Below, piece by piece: positions 1 through 9,701 of a stretch of 64,000 nt of DNA. The translations under genes and the position numbers were made by a program. Source of the stretch: Bombardia bombarda (Eukaryota > Ascomycota > Sordariomycetes > Sordariales > Lasiosphaeriaceae). The DNA is taken from positions 310,001 through 374,000 of the forward strand of contig JAULSR010000006.1 in the NCBI GenBank assembly GCA_030512295.1. Reading direction: 5' to 3'. Under the pieces are notes generated by a model. It made no database searches. It saw only the letters and a list, made by a program, of their open reading frames with translations, and was not told where the DNA came from. Position 1 is the stretch's first letter. Each line of letters starts with the position of its first letter.

Positions 1-679
1 TCTGTAGTTTTAGGGATCGCTTAGATGAGGCGTATTTTGTTTTGATCGGTCAACTTGAAATATTCCAAATTATTGTAGTTGGAGATGTTGTAGTTGGCTT
101 ACTTCTCTCACTCAAGTCGGGCTGAGCTGAGTGATTCTACCATCTTTTATACCGCATGAACCTAGCCAACATTGGCGTCGATGGTGGCGGCGCCAACCGA
201 GAAACGATGGAGCTGTCTGTCGGGAGGCGCCGGGCGACAATCGGCGGACGACAAGACACCAACAAGTGCAGTGACAAAAAATCTAGAAAGTTGGAAATTT
301 GAGCCTTGCATAATACGCTGACAAGGTTATATTTTGGCACAGCAAATAGAGTACAAAGTGAAAGAAGTAGATGGGTTAAGAACTTCCACTTCCATGAAGG
401 GAAGAGTTGCATGGTGTGGTGGAGGAGGAGATACCGGGGGAACTCCCCTGTAGGCTAGGAGGGCGCTGAACGGGCCACTGGAAATTAAGTGGGCCCGTCA
501 CCCATCAATGGAATTCCGGGTTTTCACACCTTCGTTAGCTCCTTCCTCACCTTGACACATGGATGCATTTTGAGAAACCCAATTTTGAGAAACCCAATTT
601 CGAGTTTCTGACCCTGCACTTTTAAATTTGAGCCCAAAGCCATACCGCATTCCCATGCAAAGCGAGTCTTACCCCCAAA
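1..679. other. Upstream intergenic region, no supported gene
   Basis: I see no coding unit here that I can support. A 91-codon minus-strand frame (137-412) starts with a hydrophobic stretch but has no recognisable domain. At 568-597 a 15-base unit (TTTTGAGAAACCCAA) occurs twice in tandem. The last few hundred bases presumably carry the promoter of the methyltransferase gene starting at 680. Confidence 0.5.
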
Positions 680-1879
680 ATGCACTACATCAGGCTGCTG
701 CGGTCGCCTACGATCGAGCATAGCAGGATCAACCAGTGGCTGAAGGTTGTGCTCACCATCACCACCGACCTCAATGATTCCTTCCTCGCTCCCCAGGAAC
801 CCATCGAGCTAGTCATTATTGGAGCCATCAACGACCCGAAAGGCGGTCCTCCCACCCCCATCAACCTCACCCCGGCAAGGGCCCCCAAATGGACAGCGGG
901 CATGAGAGCTCTCAAGCTCGACCTCCCCCTAGCACGCGGCCTGGTCATTAACACGGTCCTAATCCGCCCTGCACACCGGCCTCTTGCAGCTCTTGGCACC
1001 GCCGATATCTACCCCGGTGACCGCGCTGTCATCTTGCCTGTCTACGCTGATGCGATCGACACGCTGGCCGATGACGAGGACGAGGACAAGCTGCATGTCT
1101 GCTTCCGCAGTTTGAGACTGCCTGGTGGCGAGGGCCCCAACTTCAGCACCCTTCAGGTTGAGGAGGAAATGGGCGAGAGCATGGCCCGTCACATTTGGGA
1201 CGGTGGACTCACTACAGCCGCCCTGATTGCCGACTTGTGCTTAGGCCCTGCACGCGAAAGCAGTGCGAAGTTGCTGCCCATGTTGAGGAACCTCCTGCTG
1301 CAGGACCAGCGCTTGAACGTGCTCGAACTGGGATGTGGCGTCGGCATCTTGGGTACCGGCATCGCCCGTATCCTTGACGCCTCGTCTTCGGAGAAAACTG
1401 GAACCGCACATGTTCTCATGACCGATGTGCCAGATGCAGAAGAGCGTGTGCGCTCAAACATCGTCCGCTTTACAAACCAGACGGCAAACGCCACCGATGC
1501 CGAGGAGACCTCCGTCGGGCTCGACTATGAGAACCTCGACTGGGACGATGGAAAGAACAGCACTTTCGGCCCCAAGGTTCAATCGCGGCCGTGGGACCTC
1601 GTCGCCTTGAGCGACTGCACCTACAATGACCTGTTGCCCATTCTGGTCCAGACCATCTCAGCAATTCACACTCACTCTGCCCAGCACGCTTCTAACACTG
1701 AGTCTGGCTGCGACACCAAGCTCCTACTGGCTACAAAGCAAAGACATTCATCCGAGAGGGCGGTTTTTGACCTGCTGTCTGCCGATGGCTGGCACCTATG
1801 CGAAGAGGCGTCTGTGCCGCTCCCTGTTCTCACCGGCAGCACGCAATCCGTCGAGGTTTATCTGTTCTCCAAGAAGTAG
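680..1879 (+). CDS. Seven-beta-strand methyltransferase (Methyltransf_16 / lysine methyltransferase-like)
   Basis: A single-exon gene of 399 codons. The SAM-binding motif I, VLELGCGVGILG, lies near residues 213-224, followed about 25 residues later by an acidic loop (LMTDVPDAEERV). The post-motif SDCTYNDLLP stands where family members carry the (D/N)xxY-type element. Just before the SAM domain is HIWDGGL, close to the IWD(A/G)G signature of the Methyltransf_16 family, whose members methylate lysines on translation factors and chaperones or, for a few, small amines. The roughly 170-residue N-terminal extension is typical of fungal versions. The substrate cannot be read from sequence. It acts in cytosol or nucleus by inference, having no signal peptide or membrane segment. 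The ATG at 680 is the first in frame and gives the usual length. Confidence 0.85.
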   Translation: MHYIRLLRSPTIEHSRINQWLKVVLTITTDLNDSFLAPQEPIELVIIGAINDPKGGPPTPINLTPARAPKWTAGMRALKLDLPLARGLVINTVLIRPAHRPLAALGTADIYPGDRAVILPVYADAIDTLADDEDEDKLHVCFRSLRLPGGEGPNFSTLQVEEEMGESMARHIWDGGLTTAALIADLCLGPARESSAKLLPMLRNLLLQDQRLNVLELGCGVGILGTGIARILDASSSEKTGTAHVLMTDVPDAEERVRSNIVRFTNQTANATDAEETSVGLDYENLDWDDGKNSTFGPKVQSRPWDLVALSDCTYNDLLPILVQTISAIHTHSAQHASNTESGCDTKLLLATKQRHSSERAVFDLLSADGWHLCEEASVPLPVLTGSTQSVEVYLFSKK

Positions 1880-2384
1880 ATTTGCTTTGTCACCAAATAT
1901 GGAAAATCTGTACTTGGACCATTCTGCAATACCTGGCCGTGACCCTCGTAGAGGCAGGCCATTGTGCTTTCCCCGGGCTCTCTACCAGCCTAGTAGCCCC
2001 GGCTTCAAGCGTCATCCCTTGACACCCTTCACGAATACCAATCCCAGAACCGGTGTGGTGCCTACTTTGGCCACGTGCAGACAATTACTTACGCACAGTT
2101 GTTCCATTTACTGCAAATATGGCTGACCAGTTGTCCGCTGCCTGGGCATACCACTCTTCGGGAGGATGAGTGCATATTTCGCAGCAGGGACAAGCCGGTT
2201 ACCCTCGTTTCGAGTTGCTTATTGTTGTGACTCCCAACCCCGTGATGGATGCGAACATGCTATGGCTGGGTTCAAATGAAGGGCATCTGCTCCTTAAAAC
2301 TGAAGTGCAACGAACGCAAATTCCTTGATGTGAGCTGGGAAACCGCTGTGACAGTCAGCCACCCATTCACTTATTTTTGCGACC
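1880..2384. other. Intergenic, 3' UTR and spacer
   Basis: No coding unit could be supported between the methyltransferase stop and the pseudogene. Short frames that run past the methyltransferase stop in other phases look like shadows. Presumably this holds the methyltransferase 3' UTR. Confidence 0.5.
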
Positions 2385-3960
2385 ATGTCGGAGAACAAAA
2401 GAAAAACCCCCACTGGCAATCACGCCTCATCACTGAAGTCCATTTCTCGGGGCTCTAGGATATTTGATAGCTTCAAAAGGCTATTCAGCACTGTGAAGGA
2501 ACTGAGCGACGAGACTTCTACTCTTGAAGACTATTCCATGTTTATGGATAACCACAGGAAGCTCAACGCTAACCTAGAGGAAAAGGACAAAACTATCATG
2601 ACGCTGACAATCGCCGTGGAAGACATGAAGAAGGCGAAGGCGGTCATGTGGGAAGAGTTTACAACGAAGCACAAAGAATACCAAGGACAGATTGATATCT
2701 TGAAGGATGCGGTTGATGCCAAACAGCAACTCGAGAGTCAGATTCTTGACACAAGGAAGATGCAGCGCGCGGAGTTGGCCGTTTGTAATTCTGTGATCGA
2801 CAGCAAGCTCAACAGTCTGCTGGACTCCCTTCAGCAAGAGCAGCTTGAGGAATTTGACACCGACACCATGTTCGTATTCCCTATCCAGACCGACGTCATG
2901 GTTCAATGCTTACGGAGTCAGCTATGACTTGGTCTTCCCATTTGCACGCAAGTGCCATGAGACTGCATTCGAATGCTTTGGATTGCTGGAAGTCTCGCCC
3001 GTAGATCCCTCCCATCCCCAAATGAGACAGACAGACAGTTCACTGACTTGGCTGTAGCCATCGGTTCCAAACCTCAGCGATTACGCGGTCAAGATACCGC
3101 TCTCAACGTCAACTAGGCCCCCAGCAAGGCTCATGAGATGTGCCCTAGCGGAATTTGTCATCGGCTAGGCTCTTGTTGAGTACATCTTCGTCGACTTGTA
3201 TTTCCCCGAACAATCAGTCCTACAGCATGGCATTTCCACGACGCTCGACGCGCTTCAGGAGAAGTCTTTTCCTTGAGAGGTGTTTGTTCGCTGTCAACTC
3301 CTTGCCGAGTTTGAGATGACAGAAGAGAAGCGTCTGGAAGCCATCACATCTGCTTGAAACAACATTTGCGCCGTCCTCGATGGACTCTTACCAGAGGGTG
3401 ACCTTCGCGGGGGCTTCTACGAAAAATTCGGATCGCTGCTAACAGAGGCAATTGCCTTGTGGGAGCCTCTCCAGAACTTCAAGGACCGAATCACTGCCAG
3501 GCAGCCGCCGAATCTTGCAAAACTTAAGTGGGGTGAGGAAGATAGCTATCCAGAGTATGACAAGAGGAATGGGATCGACCAAAGCCCGCCAGAATACTAT
3601 CGTATGAACGCCAGGGCGATTGCGTCGCTGTTTCCTCAGATCATCAGGTCCAGGGAAGTTGTATTCCCTGCCATGGCGCTGTGGTCAGTGCAGACCGCGG
3701 TAGTTGAGGCGAAACTGGAGCTGATCGAGCAAGCACCATCAGAAGCTCTGGTCAGTTTGATACAAATAGGACACTCTCGAGACGGAGATAGAGTGCTGGC
3801 ATCGTAAACATCCCATCGCGGCCCGCTTCTAAGACGACATCTTCGCCCACGGTGGGCTCCTCTCCTGAGGTCAAGCAGAGCAAGTTGAGCGTGCCACGGC
3901 CTGTCCCGGTCTCGTCGGGGGACGATACCGTCACCAACGGCTCGACAAGCAGAGGAAATT
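2385..3960 (+). pseudogene. Decayed fungal coiled-coil protein gene
   Basis: An open frame from ATG 2385 encodes about 165 residues of charged helix (KELSDETSTLEDY, EDMKKAKAVMWEEFTTKHKE). The protein-like signal then moves to frame +1 near 2905-2915, where it reads FNAYGVSYDLVFPFARKC, and continues to about 3804. In that frame it is cut by TAG at 3055-3057, TAG at 3166-3168, TGA at 3274-3276 and TGA at 3355-3357. Between the stops the translation stays protein-like (EYIFVDLYFPEQS, AVLDGLLPEGDLRGGFYEKF, ASLFPQIIRSREVVFPAMAL). A Ser/Pro-rich tail in another phase ends at TAG 3958-3960. Each stop can derive from CAG, CGA or TGG by one C-to-T or G-to-A change. The layout resembles uncharacterised fungal proteins with an N-terminal coiled coil and a C-terminal helical domain. 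An intron at about 2900 cannot be excluded, but the four stops cannot all be spliced out sensibly. Confidence 0.7.
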
Positions 3961-4813
3961 AGTCAACCATCCATCACCGGCTTAGGAAGCTGTCGACATC
4001 CACAGCTGACATATGTAGGCGGCGGAAAAGGGGCTAAGACTGGGGTTCGTGATGGTTCGCGCGTGGAAGAGTCAAGATGGTGGCTGCGACTCCAATCAGA
4101 CCGCCATGCAATGTGTCGAACGTCTTTTCAACACAACAGGTGATCGTCCTGACCGTGCTCTGTCTCCAGTTTGTAACTCAACAATAGCACGACAATGCGA
4201 TGGGTGTCGCAGCGTCCAGCCAATGACATGGCAGCTGTTTTGCTTTGTTAAGTCATTGGAACGGCCCAGGCCAGGCGAGGCCAGGCGAGGCGACAACATG
4301 ATGTGAAATGCGCCGTTTGTGATTGGCTGCACGGAGAACAGCGTCGACACAGGCAGCCAATGAAGGCAGCGTGGATGACCCCTAGATGACCCGAACGGGT
4401 GGGTTTCAGGGCCCTGCTCGCCTGATTTTTGGCGTCCGAGATGGATGGACCCGCCATCTCAGCCCAGCCTTGCCGCCTACGGCACCACCTGTGACATCAG
4501 GGGATTCACGATATTGCCGTGTATAAGAGCCCGCCCCTCCTGCTCCTTCCTAGTCTGCTAAAACACGAGAAGTCACTAAGTTACACAGCATCTTCGCATC
4601 TAGCACATTATCACTGCCACATCGCCCTGCATATTACGAGCTCATAATCTACCCCCACGAGACGAACCCATTGTCGGTCAATCCATCCCTCTATCCTATT
4701 CGACCCATCTACCCACTTCGATTCCGGTACCCGACACTTGGTGGCCCACTTTCCCCGGTAACCCAACCCAAGCCAGCCCGCAACCAAACAAGCAGTCACC
4801 CAAGCCAGCAACA
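3961..4813. promoter_or_regulatory. Intergenic region and promoter of the Cys-rich gene
   Basis: No gene is seen. TATAAG at 4522-4527 lies in GTGTATAAGAGC about 290 bases before the next ATG and is a plausible core promoter. The pyrimidine- and CA-rich stretch after it looks like a fungal 5' UTR. An imperfect GGCCAGGCGA direct repeat sits near 4266-4290. Confidence 0.4.
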
Positions 4814-5506
4814 ATGGCCACCCAAGTCGAAAAGGCATCCACTTGCTGTGGCAAGAGCGCTGAATGTGTCTGTGGTAAGTCTCCAGTTGGCAGATGGAGC
4901 CTCCTCATCTCGTTCCTGAATATCCATGCTGCAATAAACTTTGCCGTCTTTTTTCGGACCACCCCATTTTGACGGCGGACTTTTTTCCACCCCACTCCAC
5001 ATGTCAATCTTATCCGACCGACAGCACCCATAACCAAAACCCCGGTTGCCTGCTTGTCTTTATGCAAAGAAAGCAAATAAACAAACTTCTTGGCTAACCT
5101 TTATTTCTTTTTTTTTTCCTTGTCAAATAGCCAAGCAAGCTACATGCTCGTGCGGAAACCAGTCAGCCCTCCACTGCACCTGCACCAAGGCCCAGAGCGA
5201 GAACGCCGTAGAGGGCCCCAGGTGCTCGTGCCGCGCCCGCCCAGCTGGTGGGTGCACCTGTGACCGCGCAGCCTCTGAGAACCAGAAGCCTGCCGGCGAC
5301 GCCTGCGCCTGCGGTGTTCGCCCTGCTGGTGAGTCTTTGCTTTCCTTTCATCTCTTCCTCAACCTCCTTCAATCCCACCACCTCCTCATGAGTGCGGGTT
5401 TTAACCTATTCTTCCATCCTGTTCAGACGCCTGCACATGCGAGAAGGCCGCCGATGGCCAATTCAAGCCATCTGAGCTCGAGATCGATTTCACGACCCAA
5501 AAGTAA
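4814..5506 (+). CDS. Small cysteine-rich CXC-repeat protein (metallothionein-like)
   Basis: Three exons, 4814-4874, 5131-5328 and 5427-5506, give 112 residues with 16 cysteines. Introns are 256 bases (GTAAGT...ATAG) and 98 bases (GTGAGT...CAG), and the joins keep the repeat in phase. The protein begins MATQVEKASTCCGKSAECVC and then carries six CXC pairs (CSC, CTC, CSC, CTC, CAC, CTC) spaced by Ala/Glu/Asn-rich linkers, with two copies of an RPAG-like turn. It ends ELEIDFTTQK. This matches a conserved family of fungal Cys-rich proteins, many annotated only as hypothetical. CXC arrays suggest binding of copper or zinc, which is inference from composition. No signal peptide is visible, so it is probably cytosolic. 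The ATG is the first after the leader and is directly followed by the conserved N-terminus. Confidence 0.85.
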
Positions 5507-5718
5507 CTGATCCGACCATCAACACACTTTTTTTTTCATCTTCATCTTGTTGCGCACGCACTTGCGTGCCGCATCTAGCTCGTCGCCCGAGCTGGAGGCG
5601 CAGGGACTCTTTTTGACTTTTTATGTGTGATATGACACACCCGCCGGCGTTAGGGGTGATCGCATGGGACAGGAACGACTGGGGAGGAGTTGCGGGGGTC
5701 TAGGAACTGGCGGCAGGT

Positions 5719-6603
5719 ATGAAGAAGGATACAGCAGCAGCTGCGAACATCTCGGACATGGACTGGCTGCAAAAAAGCGGCGGCGGCAGCAGCAGCGGAA
5801 GCGGAAGCAGCAGCAGCAGCATCAGCTGCGTCAGAAGCAGTGGCAGCAGAAGCAGCAGAATCAGCAGCGAACCAAGCAGCGCAGTACTAAATGCGACAAA
5901 CAAAGTTACACCAACAGAAGAGGAAAGAAGGTCAGACTTGATCGTTCACCTGACCAGCTCGTCGCGATCCTCGATGCTTCAGTTTGAGGCAGCCCAGCGC
6001 TCCGGCACCACAGCCGCTTTCAACGTGTTCGTATGGCTGTGGATGGACCTGGCAAGGCGCTGGAAGCGCCGCCATTACTACCGCCGGGAGGTGGCCATCA
6101 TCCTGTCGCTCCTTGTGTGCGCGCCCGTCATCTTTGCCCGTGAGCTGTGGTTCAACTTGTACCTCGCCGCGCATTACCAGGTGCAAGAGAACGAAAAGGG
6201 AGGCAGCAGCAGTAGAGGAGGAGAAGGAGGTTGGAAGGGATGGGGAAAAGGAGGACGATCTAGCAAGGCGCGCCACTCTAACCTCTGGGGAGCGCTGTGG
6301 ACGCTGTGTGGCCTGGCGCTGGGGTATCCGCTCAAACCGATTGGCGCCTGCATTGTCCTGGTCTGGAATGCGGCTCTCTTCTTGCTCCAAGACGATCTGC
6401 CGCCGGAGGTGTTGTTGAGCGACGGGAAAGGAGGCGGCGGCGAGCTGGGCGACATGATGGTCTACTCGGACTTGTCGGACGGGGAGGATGACAGGTGTGG
6501 GGCGAAAAAGAAAAAGGACAGAGAAAAGAAGGAACCGCCTACCAAAAAGGGCGATGGGAAAAAGGGGCGCGGACATGGCGGGAAGAAGCGACGAAAGCGC
6601 TGA
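5719..6603 (+). CDS. Predicted two-segment membrane protein, unknown function
   Basis: An uninterrupted frame of 294 codons. Residues 20-55 are a Ser/Gly-rich low-complexity stretch encoded by AGC-type repeats. Hydrophobic segments lie at about 126-150 (AIILSLLVCAPVIFARELWF) and 190-223 (LWGALWTLCGLALGYPLKPI onward), separated by a Gly/Lys-rich loop. Arg/Lys clusters (RRWKRRHYYRRE) precede the first segment. The tail after residue 230 is acidic and then strongly basic, ending KKRRKR. No named family is recognised. The hydrophobic segments and basic tail look genuine, but the Ser-rich N-terminus could be partly untranslated, in which case the start would be a later in-frame ATG such as the one at residue 86. 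It follows the Cys-rich gene by about 210 bases in the same direction. Confidence 0.55.
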   Translation: MKKDTAAAANISDMDWLQKSGGGSSSGSGSSSSSISCVRSSGSRSSRISSEPSSAVLNATNKVTPTEEERRSDLIVHLTSSSRSSMLQFEAAQRSGTTAAFNVFVWLWMDLARRWKRRHYYRREVAIILSLLVCAPVIFARELWFNLYLAAHYQVQENEKGGSSSRGGEGGWKGWGKGGRSSKARHSNLWGALWTLCGLALGYPLKPIGACIVLVWNAALFLLQDDLPPEVLLSDGKGGGGELGDMMVYSDLSDGEDDRCGAKKKKDREKKEPPTKKGDGKKGRGHGGKKRRKR

Positions 6604-6683
6604 TGCTCGGCTGGGCTGGCTTACCGTTGAGCTATTGTTGCGCATCTGATGGTCGATGTTTGCCAGAGGTGAAACGTTTATGT

Positions 6684-6792
6684 CTGCAATTGTTTGCTCG
6701 GATTTCGGATATGATGTTTTGCATTAGAAATCTACCTGCAATTGTTTGCTCGGATTTCGGATATGATGTTTTGCATTAGAAATCTACCTGCA
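6684..6792. repeat. 52-bp tandem duplication
   Basis: A 52-base unit beginning CTGCAATTGTTTGCTCGGAT occurs at 6684-6735 and again, identically, at 6736-6787, followed by the first five bases of a third copy. It lies just downstream of the membrane-protein stop and looks like a recent replication or unequal-exchange duplication in a 3' UTR. Confidence 0.9.
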
Positions 6793-7823
6793 TGTTGGTC
6801 GGGCTGCGACTTGACGTTACTGTTCCCCCCCCCCCCCCCCCACCCCCCTGTGTGATTGAATCAGCTATGTAGAACTCAGTAGTGTGTGGGTGTGATAGGC
6901 TGGAGAGTGTCGGCCGATTCTAAGACCGGTGGTTGATTGCTCATTACCATTTTCTGCTATTGTCTGCGCGATAAAATCACAATACGAATAGAAAGTGGCC
7001 GGATGCGACCCGCGTGTTGTTGTTAGGATGGCAGATGCGAACGCGACTTGGCGACCTAACACGACCCGACGACGACAAACTTGCCGGCCGGTTCGCCGCG
7101 CGCGCTCCCTCGCCAATGAACTTGGCTGCTTGGCGGAGGAAGCTTGGGCCTTATCTGTGGCCCCGACCGCCTGGCGACATTTATCACGACAGGGCCACGG
7201 ACGCCATCAGGGTGAGTTCGCCAGGATATAACAGGGGTACCCAGGTGCACATCCACTAGCTGTGGCTTGAGCTCTTTTGCCTTTTCTTGGCTACGAAGCT
7301 GTGGCTAGTGCCATCAATTAATCGAGGTGTCCATCAATTGCGCTGAACTTTTAGATATTCTTCTTTATTCTATTTGCCCAAAGTCAAAGCTCTCCGCCGC
7401 ATTGTTGTTGGGCCGTTACTTGTCTGCAAATAGCGACCGGACGCGGAGCCAGTTCGCTGTGGCACCCTTGTCAATCTATTGTTCAAGCCACTGAAAAAAC
7501 CGGGGGGGTCGACGACAAAAGGAGCCGCGGACCCACCTTGAAGAAAAAAGTGCATGCGCCTTTTGGAGCTAAAATTCCACTGAGCAGCACACCTCCCGGT
7601 CTCGTTTTTCGTCAACAACCCGACTCGCGACAGGACCTTGCGGCGCGCACCAATCCATCACCCATCTCACCATTTTTCCTCTCCTTCGCGCAAAAATATC
7701 AAAAAAGCCTCGCACATCCATCAGCGACGCAATAATCGACTCTTTTTCAAACGAGTCGGATTCTCCCATACTCTCCACCCTTCATCCTCCACCCACCCAA
7801 CCCACAACATCAATTCCATCATC
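6793..7823. other. Intergenic region and RCC1 promoter/leader
   Basis: A run of 17 C residues lies at 6825-6841. No gene is supported. The last 200 bases are pyrimidine- and A-rich with many CCA/CAC runs (CCACCCACCCAACCCACAAC), typical of a fungal 5' leader. The open frame of the next gene extends upstream to 7638, but the first convincing protein residues start at ATG 7824. Confidence 0.45.
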
Positions 7824-9701
7824 ATGCCTCCGAAAAGAGCTACAGCGGCCGCGACCGCGACTGTAACGGCGACTGCCACCAGAAAGGCCGCACCACGAAA
7901 GGTTGCCACCGCGTCAAAGGAGGAGGCGGAGCCTGCGGTGCCTAAGAAGACTGCCGCTGCCAAGAAGGTTGCCGCACCTAAGAAGACAGTCGAGAAGGCC
8001 GCCGCGCCCAAAAAGGCTGCTGCGACCAAGAAGACAGTCGAGAAAGCCGCTCCAGCTGCTAAGAAGGTCGCTGCGCCAAAGAAGGCCGCCGTACCGAAGA
8101 AGGGTGCTGTCACAAAGAAGACGGCCGCACAAACGAAGAAGGCCTTGGACGAGTCGGACAAAGAGAACGTTGGCGCTAAGCGCAAGCGATCTGTCGAAGA
8201 TGAGTCTGGCGATGAGGAAGAGGCAGTTGCCAAAGCTGAGGAAGACAACGACGTCGAGATGGAAGACGCCAAGTCAATGTCCGACAGCCCGTCGCTGAAG
8301 CGGCCTAACAGGGAAGCATCAGTACAGCCAGTAAAGAGGAGAAAGGTTGCCGCTCCCAAGCCTGAAGTCAAGAAGCCTTCCAAGCTCGTCAAGGGCAAGA
8401 TCATCAATGAAGCTCCCACAAAAGTAATTGACATTTTCGTCTTTGGCGAGGGCAGCTCCGGCGAACTTGGACTCGGCAACATGAAGCACGACGGCAAGAA
8501 GCCAATTGACGTCAAGCGGCCGCGTATCAACCACAACCTCAAGGACGTCGTGCAGGTCGCCTGCGGCGGCATGCATGTCGCTGTGCTTACCAAGGACAAC
8601 AAGATTCTTACCTGGGGCGTGAACGATCAGGGCGCTCTTGGCCGCGACACCAGATGGTCTGGCGGCCTTCGCGACGTCGAGGACGAAGATTCCGACTCAG
8701 AGGATGACGAGGACAGCGGGCTTAACCCCCGTGAGAGCACGCCTGCTGAGATCGACACCGAGCTGATCCCCGAAGGCACTAAGTGGGTTCAGGTTGTCGC
8801 CAGCGACAGCGCGACATTTGCGCTCACCGAGACCGGCCATGTCTACGGATGGGGCACATTCCGCAGCAATGAGGGCATCCTTGGCTTCAGCAAACAGGTC
8901 CTGATCCAGAACACGCCTACTCATCTCCCCGAGATCTCCAAGATCGTCCAGCTCGCTGCCGGATCCAACCACATTCTGGCTCTGGACGAAAAGAACAAGA
9001 TCTTCGCTTGGGGCGCCGGCCAGCAGGCCCAGCTTGCCCGCAGGCTCCTCGAGCGCGACGACAACGGTGCACTTTTCCCTACAGGAATTGGTGCGCTGCC
9101 CGGTAGAGCCAAGGCCACCAAGATCACCTGTGGATCGTACCACTGCTTCGTTCTAGACACCAAGCACCGCGTTATTGGCTGGGGCCTGAACAACTACGCC
9201 GAGCTCGGCGTTGACACAGAGGCCGGCACTGACGGCGGCTATGTCATGAAGCCGCAAATCATTGATTCGCTCAAGGATTTCTCTGTTGCCGACATCGCCG
9301 GCGGCGAGCACCACTCGGTCGCCTGCACCGAGGACGGCAAGCTCCTCACCTGGGGTCGCATCGACGGACACCAGGTCGGACAGCCCACCGAGTCCTTCAA
9401 CAAGGAGAACACCATCTTTGACGAGAAGGAGAAACCTCGTATCCTCCTTGTCCCCTCGGTCGTGCCTGATGTTGGCGACATTGTCTCAGTCGCGGCTGGC
9501 ACCGATCACAGCTTTGCTATCACCAAGGAGGGTAAGGTTTACTCGTGGGGATTCTCGACCAATTACCAGACTGGCCAGGGCACGACTGAAGATATCCAGT
9601 TGCCTACGCTGATTGACAACACTGCCATCCGCGGTCGCAAGATCGTGTTTGCCGGTGCTGGTGGCCAGTACTCGATACTTGGCGCCGAGGTTGAGGAGTA
9701 A
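7824..9701 (+). CDS. RCC1: RCC1-type guanine nucleotide exchange factor for Ran
   Basis: Single exon, 625 residues from ATG 7824. This start is preferred over 7638 because MPPKRATAAATA opens the basic tail and upstream residues look like translated leader. Residues 1-135 are Lys/Ala-rich, with histone-H1-like PKK repeats, followed by an acidic patch, consistent with chromatin and nuclear targeting. The RCC1 propeller starts near residue 200 (VFGEGSSGELGLG). Recurrent blades follow: VACGGMHVAVLTKDNKILTW, SDSATFALTETGHVYGWG, AAGSNHILALDEKNKIFAWG, CGSYHCFVLDTKHRVIGWG, AGGEHHSVACTEDGKLLTWG and AAGTDHSFAITKEGKVYSWG. The family (human RCC1, S. pombe pim1, yeast SRM1/PRP20) loads GTP on Ran at chromatin, driving nuclear transport and spindle and envelope control. 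The family's internal acidic insert appears as DEDSDSEDDEDSG. Lack of introns is unusual beside its neighbours. Confidence 0.93.
   Translation: MPPKRATAAATATVTATATRKAAPRKVATASKEEAEPAVPKKTAAAKKVAAPKKTVEKAAAPKKAAATKKTVEKAAPAAKKVAAPKKAAVPKKGAVTKKTAAQTKKALDESDKENVGAKRKRSVEDESGDEEEAVAKAEEDNDVEMEDAKSMSDSPSLKRPNREASVQPVKRRKVAAPKPEVKKPSKLVKGKIINEAPTKVIDIFVFGEGSSGELGLGNMKHDGKKPIDVKRPRINHNLKDVVQVACGGMHVAVLTKDNKILTWGVNDQGALGRDTRWSGGLRDVEDEDSDSEDDEDSGLNPRESTPAEIDTELIPEGTKWVQVVASDSATFALTETGHVYGWGTFRSNEGILGFSKQVLIQNTPTHLPEISKIVQLAAGSNHILALDEKNKIFAWGAGQQAQLARRLLERDDNGALFPTGIGALPGRAKATKITCGSYHCFVLDTKHRVIGWGLNNYAELGVDTEAGTDGGYVMKPQIIDSLKDFSVADIAGGEHHSVACTEDGKLLTWGRIDGHQVGQPTESFNKENTIFDEKEKPRILLVPSVVPDVGDIVSVAAGTDHSFAITKEGKVYSWGFSTNYQTGQGTTEDIQLPTLIDNTAIRGRKIVFAGAGGQYSILGAEVEE

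Noticed and set aside
7721..8602. 293-codon minus-strand frame opposite the RCC1-type gene
   Set aside because: It is the antisense of the Lys/Ala-repeat N-terminus; composition (Leu/Ala/Gly/Phe runs) mirrors the PKKAA repeats and no splice or promoter evidence exists.
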